A program made the translations under genes and the position numbers. Shown here piece after piece: positions 1-7,933 of a DNA stretch of 64,000 nt. Below the pieces are notes generated by a model. That model did no database searches. It was not told the DNA's origin and was given only the letters and a program-made list of their open reading frames with translations. The DNA is from JAXLYX01 sp046351215 (GTDB lineage: Bacteria > Myxococcota_A > Polyangia > Polyangiales > Houyiibacteriaceae). The stretch spans positions 62,001 to 126,000 of the forward strand of contig JAXLYX010000019.1 in assembly GCA_046351215.1 (NCBI GenBank), written 5' to 3'. The stretch's first letter is position 1. Each line of letters starts with the position of its first letter.

Positions 1-2
1 GC

Positions 3-1397
3 CGCATGCTCGGCATCGCCGACGTGCGCGACTCGGCGGACTTCGCCGCGCGCATCCCGGCGCGCACGGCGAAGGATTTCCTCTCCCTCTGGGATCGCGC
101 GGCCCGCGAGAACCCGCCAGGCGTCGTCCATCCGAAGAAGCTCGAGTACGTCGCGCTCTCGGGCGGCACGAGCGGCGTCGACAAGCTCATCCCCTTTCCG
201 GACGAGCATTTCGCGACGATGCGTCGGTTCACGAACCACGCGTTCTTCCACGCCTTCCACGCCCTCGACGACTACACGCTGCTCTCGTCGAACATCCTCG
301 TCACCTCGGGGCCGCCGATCCGCGAGGTCCTCCCGAGCGGCGTCACCGTGGGCTACGGCAGCGGGCTCGCGAGCGTGAAGTCGCCTCGCTTCGCACGCTC
401 CGTGATCCGCCCCACGCCCGAGGTCCTCGGGATCCCGGGTTGGCAGGAGAAGATCGCGGGGATGGTCGACGAGAGCCTCGACCTCGACATCCGGGCGCTC
501 ACCGGGATGCCGAACGCGGTCGTGCCGCTCCTCGAGCAGCTCCTCGCGACGGCCAGGGCGAGGGGCCGCAAGGCCGAGGTCGCGACCGACGTCTGGCCGA
601 ACCTCCGCCTCTACGCCTTCTCCGGCTCGTCGCTCGTGCCCTGGGAGTCGCGCATCCGCGCCCTGCTCGGCGAGCGCGTCCACACCTTCGAGGTCTATTC
701 GTCGTCCGAGGCTCCGATCGCCTTCCAGCATCGGATCGGCGAGCCGGGCCTCCTCGTCGACCTCTCCGCGACGTACCTCGAGTTCGAGCCCGTCGACGGT
801 CCGAAGCTCCCGCGCAAGCGGATCCACGAGGTCGAGGTCGGCGTGACCTACGACATCGTCGTCACCTCCTTCGCCGGCTGCATCGCCTACAAGCTCGGCG
901 ATCGCGTCGAGTTCCTCTCGACGGATCCCTACGTGCTCCGCTTCGCCGGTCGCGATCGCGAGGAGATGAACCTCGTGGCGGAGCATCTCGCGCTCCCGGG
1001 CTTGCGGACGGCGCTCCACGACACGGCGGCGGAGCACGGCGTACGCGTGCACCAATTCTTCGTCTGCCCTTCGAAGCCCGCCGACGAGGGCTCGGTCACG
1101 TACGAGTGGGTCGTCGAATTCGACGGTGCCGAGCCGGCCGATCGCGGAGCCTTCGTCGCCTCGCTCGATCGCCGCGTCGCGGACGGAAGCAAGATCTACG
1201 CGGCCGCGCGCAGGAACGATTCGCTCCTCGCGATGCCCCTCGTCACTGTCTTGCCGAAGGGGACGATCGAGTCCTACGTGCTCGACCGCCTCGCGTTCGG
1301 TCAATCGAAGGTCGTGCACACGTACGCCGACCGACGCGTCCCCGACGCGCTCCTCGCCTACGCGGCGGAGCGCCCTCCCGGAGCTCTTCATGGATGA
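3..1397 (+). CDS. GH3-family acyl/aryl acid adenylating enzyme, 5' partial
   Basis: A GH3-family protein (the acyl-adenylating family named after plant auxin-amido synthetases) that activates a carboxylic acid as its adenylate, usually for transfer to an amine. The glycine-rich motif SGGTSGVDK lies near residue 52 when counted from the ATG at 6. Family members normally carry roughly 50 or more residues before this motif, and the frame is open to the window edge, so the true start is probably upstream and the gene is cut. The region around AFSGSSLVPW and YSSSEAPIAF is also typical of the family. The stop overlaps the next start by 8 nt (ATGGATGA), so the genes are likely translationally coupled. 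The substrate is unknown. The family call is fairly sure; the pathway is not. Confidence 0.75.
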   Translation, partial: RMLGIADVRDSADFAARIPARTAKDFLSLWDRAARENPPGVVHPKKLEYVALSGGTSGVDKLIPFPDEHFATMRRFTNHAFFHAFHALDDYTLLSSNILVTSGPPIREVLPSGVTVGYGSGLASVKSPRFARSVIRPTPEVLGIPGWQEKIAGMVDESLDLDIRALTGMPNAVVPLLEQLLATARARGRKAEVATDVWPNLRLYAFSGSSLVPWESRIRALLGERVHTFEVYSSSEAPIAFQHRIGEPGLLVDLSATYLEFEPVDGPKLPRKRIHEVEVGVTYDIVVTSFAGCIAYKLGDRVEFLSTDPYVLRFAGRDREEMNLVAEHLALPGLRTALHDTAAEHGVRVHQFFVCPSKPADEGSVTYEWVVEFDGAEPADRGAFVASLDRRVADGSKIYAAARRNDSLLAMPLVTVLPKGTIESYVLDRLAFGQSKVVHTYADRRVPDALLAYAAERPPGALHG

Positions 1398-2028
1398 GAC
1401 GTTCTGCCGCATCGCCCTCCTGACGGGGCTCGTGGTCTTCACCCTCCTCGCCGTCGTGCTGCCCGTGATCCGCCATCGGATCCGCCACGGCTCCGGCACC
1501 GGCTTCGTGCTCGCCCAGGTCACGGATCCCGTCGGCAAGGTCGTCGGCGTCGCGATCACGACGAACACGAACCTCGTCGGTCTCTTCGGCTTCGTCTTCT
1601 TCTTCTTCGGCCCGGGGCCGGTCCAGGTCTGGACGTGGGTCCCCTCGGCCGTCTCCTACCTCGGCGTCGCGTGCATGGTCGCGTCGACCGCCGTGATCGT
1701 CACGGCCCAGGCGCAGATGGGGAAGCACTGGCGGATGTGCATCGACAACGTGCCGACCGGGCTCGTGACGAGCGGTCTCTTCGGCTTCGTCCGCAACCCG
1801 ATCTACCTCGGCACCATCCTCTTCAACACGGGCGTCGCGCTCCTCGCCCCGAGCCCTTGGACGCTCTGCTTCCTCTGGATGGGCGGGACGCTCGTCGCGC
1901 TCCAGGCCCGGCTCGAGGAGAAGCATCTGCTCGCGCTCCACGGCGATGCGTACCGTGCCTACGCCGCCTCGGTCGGCCGTTTCTTCCCGGGCCTCGGCAC
2001 CCTGAACGCCGACGGGACGGAGGCCTGA
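1390..2028 (+). CDS. ICMT/PEMT-family integral membrane methyltransferase
   Basis: A 212-residue membrane protein of the isoprenylcysteine carboxyl methyltransferase / phospholipid methyltransferase type, which uses S-adenosylmethionine to methylate a carboxylate or amine at the membrane. Several hydrophobic segments are present, and the C-terminal half has the family pattern GLFGFVRNPIYLG followed by an E-E-K-H-L-like stretch (LEEKHLLALHGDAY). The start is the ATG overlapping the stop of the GH3 gene. It sits between adenylating enzymes, so it may methylate the product or a lipid acid of that pathway, which is inference. Confidence 0.75.
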   Translation: MDETFCRIALLTGLVVFTLLAVVLPVIRHRIRHGSGTGFVLAQVTDPVGKVVGVAITTNTNLVGLFGFVFFFFGPGPVQVWTWVPSAVSYLGVACMVASTAVIVTAQAQMGKHWRMCIDNVPTGLVTSGLFGFVRNPIYLGTILFNTGVALLAPSPWTLCFLWMGGTLVALQARLEEKHLLALHGDAYRAYAASVGRFFPGLGTLNADGTEA

Positions 2029-2032
2029 AGCG

Positions 2033-3628
2033 ATGCTGGCCGGGCTCCTCGAAGCGAACGCCTTCGACCACGCGGACGACGCTACGCGGCGGCGCGCGAC
2101 GATGGAGCGGCTCCGCGAGCTCGTCCGGCACGTCCTCGCCCACTCGCGCTTCTACGCGCGCGACCGGGCCATCCTCGAGACGCTCCTCGGCGAGACCGAG
2201 CCCGAGCGCTTCTTCGCGCTCTACCGGCAGGTGAAGCCGCTCACGAAGGACGACCTCGTCGATTCCTTCGACGCGCTCGTCACGGATCCGGCGCTCCCGA
2301 AGGCGAAGGTGAAGGCCTTCGACGAGGCGCACGGCGACGGCAAGGCCGTGCTCGAGTCCTCGGACGGGCCGTGCCAGGTCCTGAAGACGAGCGGCACCTC
2401 CGGCAAGGTCGTCTACGTCGTCGACCGGGTCTCGAACATCCGGACGGTGATGAGCGTCCTCCTCTTCCGGACGCTCGTGCGCGTGCTCTGGGTGGCGCGG
2501 ATGTGGCCGGTGCTGCTCCCGTTCGGGAGGCCCCTCTACCGTCTCTTCCGCGGACGCCACGGCCTCCCGCGTCGGGGGAGCCTGAGCACCGTCCACCGAC
2601 CCACGCTCGGCGCACGGATCGCGCGCTTCTTCCGGCCGGCCGTGCTCGTCTTCGTGCACCGGGGCAATCGGAGCGTGTACCGGGGCACGACCTCGTTCTC
2701 GCAGCCGCTCTGGACGCGGCTCCTGCTCGGGGTCCACGTCCTCTCCCACGAGGAGAGCCTCACGGGGATCCTCGCGCGCACGCAGTGGCTCGATCCGGAG
2801 TTCGTCTTCGGGCTTCCCTCCCGCATCGAGTGGCTCGCGCGCGCGAAGATCGCCGGCGAGATCGCGATCGATCCGCTCGCCATCTACGTGGGCGGCGAGA
2901 CCCTCCACGACGATCTCAAGTCCCTCTTCCGGCGGGCGTGGCCGCACGCGCTGCTGATCAACACCTACGGCGCGACGGAGACGAAGGCGATCGCCACGGC
3001 CTGCGCCGAGTGTGGCGAGCTGCACCTCCTCGAGGACATCGTCCACGTCGAGCTCTACGACGCCGAGGGCAGGCCGACCGCGGCGGGCTCGGCCGCGGAG
3101 CAGGTCTTCGTGACGAGCCTCCGGAACGAGGTGCTCCCCGTGCTCCGCTACGCGATGACGGATCGGGTCGTGCCGCTCCCCGACGCGGGCTGTCGCTGGC
3201 GCACGCGACGCATCCGCGTCGAGGGGCGCGAGCCCGCCTTCCTCTGGGCACCGCATCGCGAGAAGGGCGAGTGGATGCCGCTCAACGGCCGCATGCTCAA
3301 GGAGAGCCTCGTCGCGATCCCGGACTCGCGGGGCTTCCTCGTCCGCTACGTCGAGCCGGGACGGATCGAGCTCCGCTTCGTCACGGACTCGAAGGACCCT
3401 TCCGCGCGGGAGCGGATCGCCGCCGCCGCAGGGAAGGCGCTCGACGCGCTCTGCGCCGATCAGGGCTCGCGCACCCAGGACCTCTTTCCCCACGTCGAGC
3501 TCGAAGTGCTCGACGCGGAGCGCTGGAATCGCGAGGGCGGAAAGCTCGACGTGATCTCCGCCTCCGTCACGCCGCCCGAGCTCGCGAAGGCGGAGACCTC
3601 CGAACGAGGAGCAGGAGCCCATGGCTGA
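2033..3628 (+). CDS. PaaK/F390-synthetase-like adenylate-forming ligase
   Basis: A 531-residue AMP-forming ligase resembling phenylacetate-CoA ligase and coenzyme F390 synthetase relatives. The phosphate-binding loop reads TSGTSGKVVY near residue 122. A second conserved segment, TYGATETKAIA, precedes a zinc-like CAECGELH stretch, as in PaaK-type proteins. It begins 4 nt after the methyltransferase stop and overlaps the next gene by 8 nt, so it is part of the same operon. Its substrate cannot be read from the sequence; an aryl or fatty acid is plausible. Confidence 0.7.
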   Translation: MLAGLLEANAFDHADDATRRRATMERLRELVRHVLAHSRFYARDRAILETLLGETEPERFFALYRQVKPLTKDDLVDSFDALVTDPALPKAKVKAFDEAHGDGKAVLESSDGPCQVLKTSGTSGKVVYVVDRVSNIRTVMSVLLFRTLVRVLWVARMWPVLLPFGRPLYRLFRGRHGLPRRGSLSTVHRPTLGARIARFFRPAVLVFVHRGNRSVYRGTTSFSQPLWTRLLLGVHVLSHEESLTGILARTQWLDPEFVFGLPSRIEWLARAKIAGEIAIDPLAIYVGGETLHDDLKSLFRRAWPHALLINTYGATETKAIATACAECGELHLLEDIVHVELYDAEGRPTAAGSAAEQVFVTSLRNEVLPVLRYAMTDRVVPLPDAGCRWRTRRIRVEGREPAFLWAPHREKGEWMPLNGRMLKESLVAIPDSRGFLVRYVEPGRIELRFVTDSKDPSARERIAAAAGKALDALCADQGSRTQDLFPHVELEVLDAERWNREGGKLDVISASVTPPELAKAETSERGAGAHG

Positions 3629-5555
3629 GCCCAAGGAGACCGACTCGCCGATCACCGGCACGGAGCACACCGTCAGCGGTTCGTTCCGTCTCGACTACTC
3701 GAGCGATTGGAGCCTCGACGACTTCCGTACGCGTTCGTGGAAGGCGGGGGTGCTCGATCGCAAGACCGAGCTCACGAAGCAGCTCCATCCGACGCTCCTC
3801 CACGCCCTCGTGGTCGCTGCGAAGGTGGACGAGGGCAAGGGCGTCGTCGTCCTCGACGACAAGGAGAGCGAGCCCGATCGCTTCGTCACCTACAAGGATC
3901 TCTACGAGGACGCGCGTCGCATCGCGCAGGGGCTCTCGGAGCGCGGCGTCGGTCGCGGTGACCGCGTCCTGCTCGTCCTTCCGACGGGCCACGAGTTCCT
4001 GCTCGCCTTCTTCGCCGTGCAGATGGTCGGGGCGATCCCGGCGCCCGCGTACCCGCCCGCCGGCTTCCGCATCGAGACGGGCCTCGACCGCCTCGCGCAC
4101 ATCGCGCGGCACTCGGGCTCGAAGGTCTGCATCACCTTCCGGCTCGTCCAGACCCTCCTCGGCGAGGTGGCACACAAGGCGCCCACGCTCGAGCGGGTCG
4201 TCACCGTCGACGAGCTCCGCTCGACGCGGCTGCCGAAGCTCGCGAAGACCAAGGCGTCGGATCCGGCGTTCATCCAATACACCTCGGGCTCGACCGGCAA
4301 TCCGAAGGGTGTCCTGCTCTCGCACGGGAACCTGGTGACGAACATCCACGCGATGGGCCAGGCGCTGCGCATCAACCACGACGACGTGCTCGTCGGATGG
4401 TGCCCGCTCTACCACGACATGGGGCTCATCGGGACCTTCCTCTCGGCGGTGTACTGGCGGCTCCCGCTCGTGCTCCTCTCGCCGATGGCCTTCCTCACGA
4501 AGCCGCGGCGCTGGCTGCGAGCGATCAGCAAGTACAAGGGCACGATCTCGCCCGCGCCGAACTTCGGCTACGCGCTCGCCGTCAAGCGCACCAAGCCCGA
4601 GGACCGGGAGGGCCTCGACCTCTCGAGCTGGCGCGTCGCGCTGAACGGGGCCGAGCCGGTCACGATGAACACGGTCCGCGAGTTCACGAAGACCTACGAG
4701 CCCTTCGGTTTCCAGCCGACGGCGATGTTCCCCGTCTACGGCCTCGCCGAGTCCTCGCTCGCCGTGAGCTTCCCGGATCCCGGCACCCCCGTGAAGCAGC
4801 TCGTCGTCGATCGCGAGCACCTCGCGCACGGCCGTGCCGTCGAGGTCCCGGAGGACTCGCCCAAGGGCATCTCGCTCGTCTGCTGCGGCAAGGCCGTGCC
4901 CGGTCACAGCGTCCGCGTCCTCGACGAACGCGGTCGCGACCAGCCTCCGTGCATCGTCGGTCGCGTGATCACGACGGGCGGCTCCGTGATGCAGGGCTAC
5001 TTCGAGAACCCCGAGGCGACGGCCGAGTGCCTCAAGGACGGCTGGCTCGACACCGGCGATCTCGGCTTCGTGCGCGAGGGCGAGCTCTACATCACGGGGC
5101 GCGCGAAGGATCTCATCATCGTCCGCGGAAAGAACTACTACGCCGAGGACATCGAGCGCTACGCCGAGAAGGTCGAGGGCATCCGCGCCGGAGGCTGCGT
5201 CGCGTTCGGTGTCTACGACGAGCAGGCCGAGGCCGACCGCGTCGTCATCGTCGCCGAGACGAAGCTCGAGGGCGAGGAAGCCCAGAAGGAGCTCGCGCAG
5301 AAGGTCAGCGAGGTGGTCGTCGAGGGCGTCGGCATCCCGGTCGACGAGGTCGTGATCGTCCCGCCGAGCACGATCCCGAAGACCTCGAGCGGCAAGCGCC
5401 AGCGTCGCCGGACCCGCGAGGCCTACCTGGCGGGCCAGCTCGTCGAGCAATCGAACGGCAAGTGGCGGATGGGCCTCGTCTACGTGCGCTCCCAGACCGG
5501 CTTCGTGCTCATGAGCGCCCGGCGGGTCTTCGGAATGCTGTCGCGATCGAAATGA
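3621..5555 (+). CDS. Fatty acyl-AMP ligase (FAAL-like)
   Basis: A 644-residue ANL-superfamily enzyme. The P-loop YTSGSTGNPKG lies near residue 220. The segments VGWCPLYHDMGLIG and SPAPNFGYALAV, together with the late motif TGRAKDLIIVRGKNYY, are characteristic of fatty acyl-AMP ligases rather than acyl-CoA synthetases. FAALs adenylate a fatty acid and usually hand it to an acyl carrier domain of a polyketide, peptide or lipid pathway. No carrier protein or PKS/NRPS is visible here, so the acceptor must lie upstream of the window or elsewhere. The start ATG overlaps the preceding stop (ATGGCTGA). Confidence 0.8.
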   Translation: MAEPKETDSPITGTEHTVSGSFRLDYSSDWSLDDFRTRSWKAGVLDRKTELTKQLHPTLLHALVVAAKVDEGKGVVVLDDKESEPDRFVTYKDLYEDARRIAQGLSERGVGRGDRVLLVLPTGHEFLLAFFAVQMVGAIPAPAYPPAGFRIETGLDRLAHIARHSGSKVCITFRLVQTLLGEVAHKAPTLERVVTVDELRSTRLPKLAKTKASDPAFIQYTSGSTGNPKGVLLSHGNLVTNIHAMGQALRINHDDVLVGWCPLYHDMGLIGTFLSAVYWRLPLVLLSPMAFLTKPRRWLRAISKYKGTISPAPNFGYALAVKRTKPEDREGLDLSSWRVALNGAEPVTMNTVREFTKTYEPFGFQPTAMFPVYGLAESSLAVSFPDPGTPVKQLVVDREHLAHGRAVEVPEDSPKGISLVCCGKAVPGHSVRVLDERGRDQPPCIVGRVITTGGSVMQGYFENPEATAECLKDGWLDTGDLGFVREGELYITGRAKDLIIVRGKNYYAEDIERYAEKVEGIRAGGCVAFGVYDEQAEADRVVIVAETKLEGEEAQKELAQKVSEVVVEGVGIPVDEVVIVPPSTIPKTSSGKRQRRRTREAYLAGQLVEQSNGKWRMGLVYVRSQTGFVLMSARRVFGMLSRSK

Positions 5556-5582
5556 GCGGGAATCCGCGGAAGTAGCCGAGCG

Positions 5583-5588
5583 TAGGAT
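5583..5588 (+). promoter_or_regulatory. Candidate -10 element for a near-leaderless transcript
   Basis: TAGGAT lies 12 nt before the ATG at 5601. No clear -35 hexamer is seen at 16-18 nt upstream and no Shine-Dalgarno lies in between. It is listed because the same arrangement recurs before several genes in the window. Confidence 0.3.
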
Positions 5589-5600
5589 CCACATGGCACC

Positions 5601-6374
5601 ATGACCGCCATGGCGAGGCGAATCCCCTTCTTCTTGGCTTCCGCCGCCGCGCTCGCGTCCGCGACCGGCTGCGGCTCCTACACGACCGCGTATCGGCCGC
5701 CCGTGGACGGGCGGGCCCGCGTGGTCTGGGATCAGAAGGGCGAAGCCGTGGTCGACTCCGGCGGCCTGCCCATCTCGCCCGCCTGTGCCGCGACGCTCCG
5801 TCAGATGACGGGACAGGCCGCGATCCCCTTCGCGGCGGGCAACTTCGCCCTGCCGGCGATGCCGCCCCAGTACACGCCCGCGCCGCAGGTCCGGACCCAG
5901 ACCTGGGCGCCCGTGTACTTCGGGCCGCCCATCGTCGTGGTCCGACCGGGCTACGCGCCCACGTTCGCCCAGCGGCCCCGCTACGTCTCGGGCGGCGGCA
6001 GCATCGGCGGCTCGCCGACCACCATCGGGCACGGCAGCAGCGGAGGCGGGGGCGGCGGAGGCGGCGGCGGAGGCAGTGGTGGCCGCGGCGGTAGCGGGGG
6101 GGGCGGCGGTGGCGATTCCGCGACCGCGGCCGTGATCGCCGCGGTGGTCGTCGCCGTGACCCTTCCCTTCATCGACATGGGCATCGCGATGGCGCAGCCC
6201 GGATCGGACACCCAGGCCGCCGCGGCCCACGACATCGTGAACGCGTGGAACGACCTCGTGCGCACGCCGGGCTCGCCCTGCGCCGTCGGCTTCGCTCCCG
6301 GCTACGGCGGAGGCATGGATTCGACCTACCTCCCGCCGCAGAAGCCGTCCGAGTCGGTGGAGGTCATGCCGTGA
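5601..6374 (+). CDS. Glycine-rich putative lipoprotein, function unknown
   Basis: A 257-residue exported protein with a hydrophobic signal region ending in SATGC, a weak lipobox at Cys24, so it is probably a lipoprotein. Residues from about 147 to 174 are almost pure Gly/Ser, encoded by GGC/GGA/GGG repeats that include a run of eight G at 6096-6103. A hydrophobic segment (AAVIAAVVVAVTLPF) follows. An alternative start is the ATG at 5610. The next lipoprotein gene follows closely and the two may work together. No known domain is recognised. Confidence 0.6.
   Translation: MTAMARRIPFFLASAAALASATGCGSYTTAYRPPVDGRARVVWDQKGEAVVDSGGLPISPACAATLRQMTGQAAIPFAAGNFALPAMPPQYTPAPQVRTQTWAPVYFGPPIVVVRPGYAPTFAQRPRYVSGGGSIGGSPTTIGHGSSGGGGGGGGGGGSGGRGGSGGGGGGDSATAAVIAAVVVAVTLPFIDMGIAMAQPGSDTQAAAAHDIVNAWNDLVRTPGSPCAVGFAPGYGGGMDSTYLPPQKPSESVEVMP
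6040..6111 (+). repeat. Gly-codon microsatellite with a G8 tract
   Basis: A stretch of GGC/GGA/GGT/GGG codons inside the lipoprotein gene, ending in eight consecutive G residues (6096-6103). It encodes a flexible poly-Gly/Ser linker. Slippage in the G8 run would shift the frame before the hydrophobic segment. Confidence 0.7.
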
Positions 6375-6391
6375 GCTCTCGATCTCCCTTG

Positions 6392-6937
6392 ATGCGCATC
6401 GTCGCTCTCCTCGCGATGACGGCCAGCCTCCCGGCCTGTGCTTCGTCGCACTACACCCCGGCCATCGCCGCGCGCGGCGAGCTCATCGTCGTGCAGCGTC
6501 GAGGACCCCGCATCTACGCGGCCGGCGAGGAGATCGGACGCTCGCCGACCTTCTCGCGCCTCCCCGACTACGTGCGCTGCGTCCCCGACGCCGAGGTGCA
6601 CGCCGTGCAGGCGCGTCGCGCCGGACGCGCCGCGCGCGCGTTCTCGATCCTCGGCGCGACCTTCGGCCTCGGCGCCTTCATGGGCTTCGCCGCCCTCGCC
6701 GATCGCGATCACGCGGCCGGCTGGCTGATCGGCGCGATCGGCAGCGGCCTCACGGGCTTCGGCTTCTCGCTCGCGGGCTTCCGGGACAAGCGCCTCGCGA
6801 ACGGCCACGCCCTCGACGCCGTGAACTTCTACAACGACGCCGTCGGCAGCCTCGGCGCGACCTGCTCGGATCTCGTCTATCCCCCGCCCGCGGGGCCGAT
6901 CGACAGCTCCGACGTCGTCGTGCTCCCGGACCAGTGA
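6392..6937 (+). CDS. Putative lipoprotein with two hydrophobic segments
   Basis: A 181-residue protein starting MRIVALLAMTASLPAC, a good lipoprotein signal with Cys16. Two adjacent hydrophobic stretches (about residues 82-102 and 108-128) follow, then a soluble tail. The ATG at 6392 is chosen because it places the lipobox correctly; an upstream GTG at 6371, which overlaps the preceding stop, would also work. Like its neighbour it has a short C-terminal stretch with VNFYNDAVGSLGATC, resembling the VNAWNDLVRTPGSPC of the gene before it. The two may therefore be distant relatives. Function unknown. Confidence 0.6.
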   Translation: MRIVALLAMTASLPACASSHYTPAIAARGELIVVQRRGPRIYAAGEEIGRSPTFSRLPDYVRCVPDAEVHAVQARRAGRAARAFSILGATFGLGAFMGFAALADRDHAAGWLIGAIGSGLTGFGFSLAGFRDKRLANGHALDAVNFYNDAVGSLGATCSDLVYPPPAGPIDSSDVVVLPDQ

Positions 6938-6969
6938 GCGGACGCGGATCGTGCTGCTAGGATGACGCC

Positions 6970-7353
6970 ATGCGCATCCTGCACACGATGATCCGCGTCG
7001 GCGACCTCGACCGCTCGATCGGCTTCTACACCGACGTCCTCGGGATGAAGCTGATCTCGCGGAAGGACTTCCCCGAGGGGAAGTTCACGCTCGCCTTCGT
7101 CGGCTACGGCGAGAACCCCGAGCACGCCGAGATCGAGCTCACCTACAACTACGGCGTCGAGAAGTACGAGCTCGGCAACGCGTTCGGCCACATCGCCCTG
7201 GGCGTCTCCGACATCTTCGGCGCATGCGAGAGGATCCGCGCCGCCGGCGGCAGGATCACGCGCGAGCCGGGCCCGATGAAGCACGGCACGACGGTGATCG
7301 CGTTCGTCGAGGATCCGGACGGCTACAAGATCGAGCTGATCGAGCGGCGGTGA
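6970..7353 (+). CDS. gloA: Lactoylglutathione lyase (glyoxalase I)
   Basis: A 127-residue vicinal oxygen chelate protein that converts the methylglyoxal-glutathione hemithioacetal to S-lactoylglutathione in the cytosol. The four metal ligands of the nickel-type E. coli enzyme are all in place: His5, Glu56, His74 and Glu122. Length and motifs such as GFYTDVLGMKL and VEDPDGYKIELI fit the family closely. It converges on the TetR gene with an 8-bp gap. TAGGAT lies 6 nt before the ATG with no Shine-Dalgarno, so the mRNA may be leaderless. Confidence 0.92.
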   Translation: MRILHTMIRVGDLDRSIGFYTDVLGMKLISRKDFPEGKFTLAFVGYGENPEHAEIELTYNYGVEKYELGNAFGHIALGVSDIFGACERIRAAGGRITREPGPMKHGTTVIAFVEDPDGYKIELIERR

Positions 7354-7360
7354 GCCCGCG

Positions 7361-7933
7361 CTACCTCGCCGCCTTCTCGAGCACGAGCGCCATGAGGCGC
7401 TTGCCGACTTCCTTCGGGCCGTTCTTCCCGGCGAGGTTCGGCGCCGTGTAGAAGCCGATCGCGGAGAACATCATGATCTTCGCGAAGAGGCGGGAGTCGT
7501 CGGCGGCGAGGCCGAGGCTGCGGAGGATCCTCTCGAGCGTGCCGAGCACGAGCTTGTCGGCTTCGTCGACGGCCGCGGCGATCTTCGGCTCGCTCGCGCC
7601 GAGGGCGCGGATCGCGTGATCGCGCGTGCCGATGTCGAGGTCGGTGAAGAGCCGGACGAGCAGCTTCAGCTTGTCGAGCGGCTCGTGGGAGAGATCCCCG
7701 AGGACCGCGACGACCTGCTCGGGCTGCGTGCGCGCCCAGTAATCGGCGATCGCGGCCACGAGGTCGTCTCGGTTCTCGAAGTGGTGGTAGAAGCTGCCCT
7801 TCGTCACCTCGAGCTCGCTGCAGAGCCGGTCGATGCGGAGGGCGTCCCCGCCGCCGCGCACGACCGCGTCGATCGCCGCGAGGATCCAGTCCTCGCGCGA
7901 GAGCGAACGCGGCTTCGTGCGCGGCTCAGCCAC
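7361..7933 (-). CDS. TetR-family transcriptional regulator
   Basis: A 190-residue repressor with an N-terminal helix-turn-helix (residues about 15-60, including TKGSFYHHFENRDDLVAAI) and a ligand-binding C-terminal part. The GTG at 7933 is chosen because it gives a normal TetR N-terminus and overlaps the hydrolase stop by 8 nt (GTGGCTGA). It is the last gene of the leftward operon that begins with the ring-cleavage dioxygenase, and its probable target is the 27-bp palindrome at 10209-10235, which controls both divergent arms. An aromatic ligand is likely but unproven. Confidence 0.85.
   Translation of the reverse strand: MAEPRTKPRSLSREDWILAAIDAVVRGGGDALRIDRLCSELEVTKGSFYHHFENRDDLVAAIADYWARTQPEQVVAVLGDLSHEPLDKLKLLVRLFTDLDIGTRDHAIRALGASEPKIAAAVDEADKLVLGTLERILRSLGLAADDSRLFAKIMMFSAIGFYTAPNLAGKNGPKEVGKRLMALVLEKAAR

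Noticed and set aside
6040..6111. Repeats resembling a CRISPR or tandem repeat array.
   Set aside because: They are in-frame glycine codons without unique spacers of constant length, within a real gene.
3567..6230. An 887-codon open frame antisense to the FAAL and first lipoprotein genes.
   Set aside because: Composition is that of a shadow of a high-GC gene; the forward FAAL has clear motifs throughout.
6970..7353. Considered as an extradiol ring-cleavage enzyme because of the nearby aromatic cassette.
   Set aside because: The four metal ligands (His5, Glu56, His74, Glu122), length and sequence fit glyoxalase I exactly.
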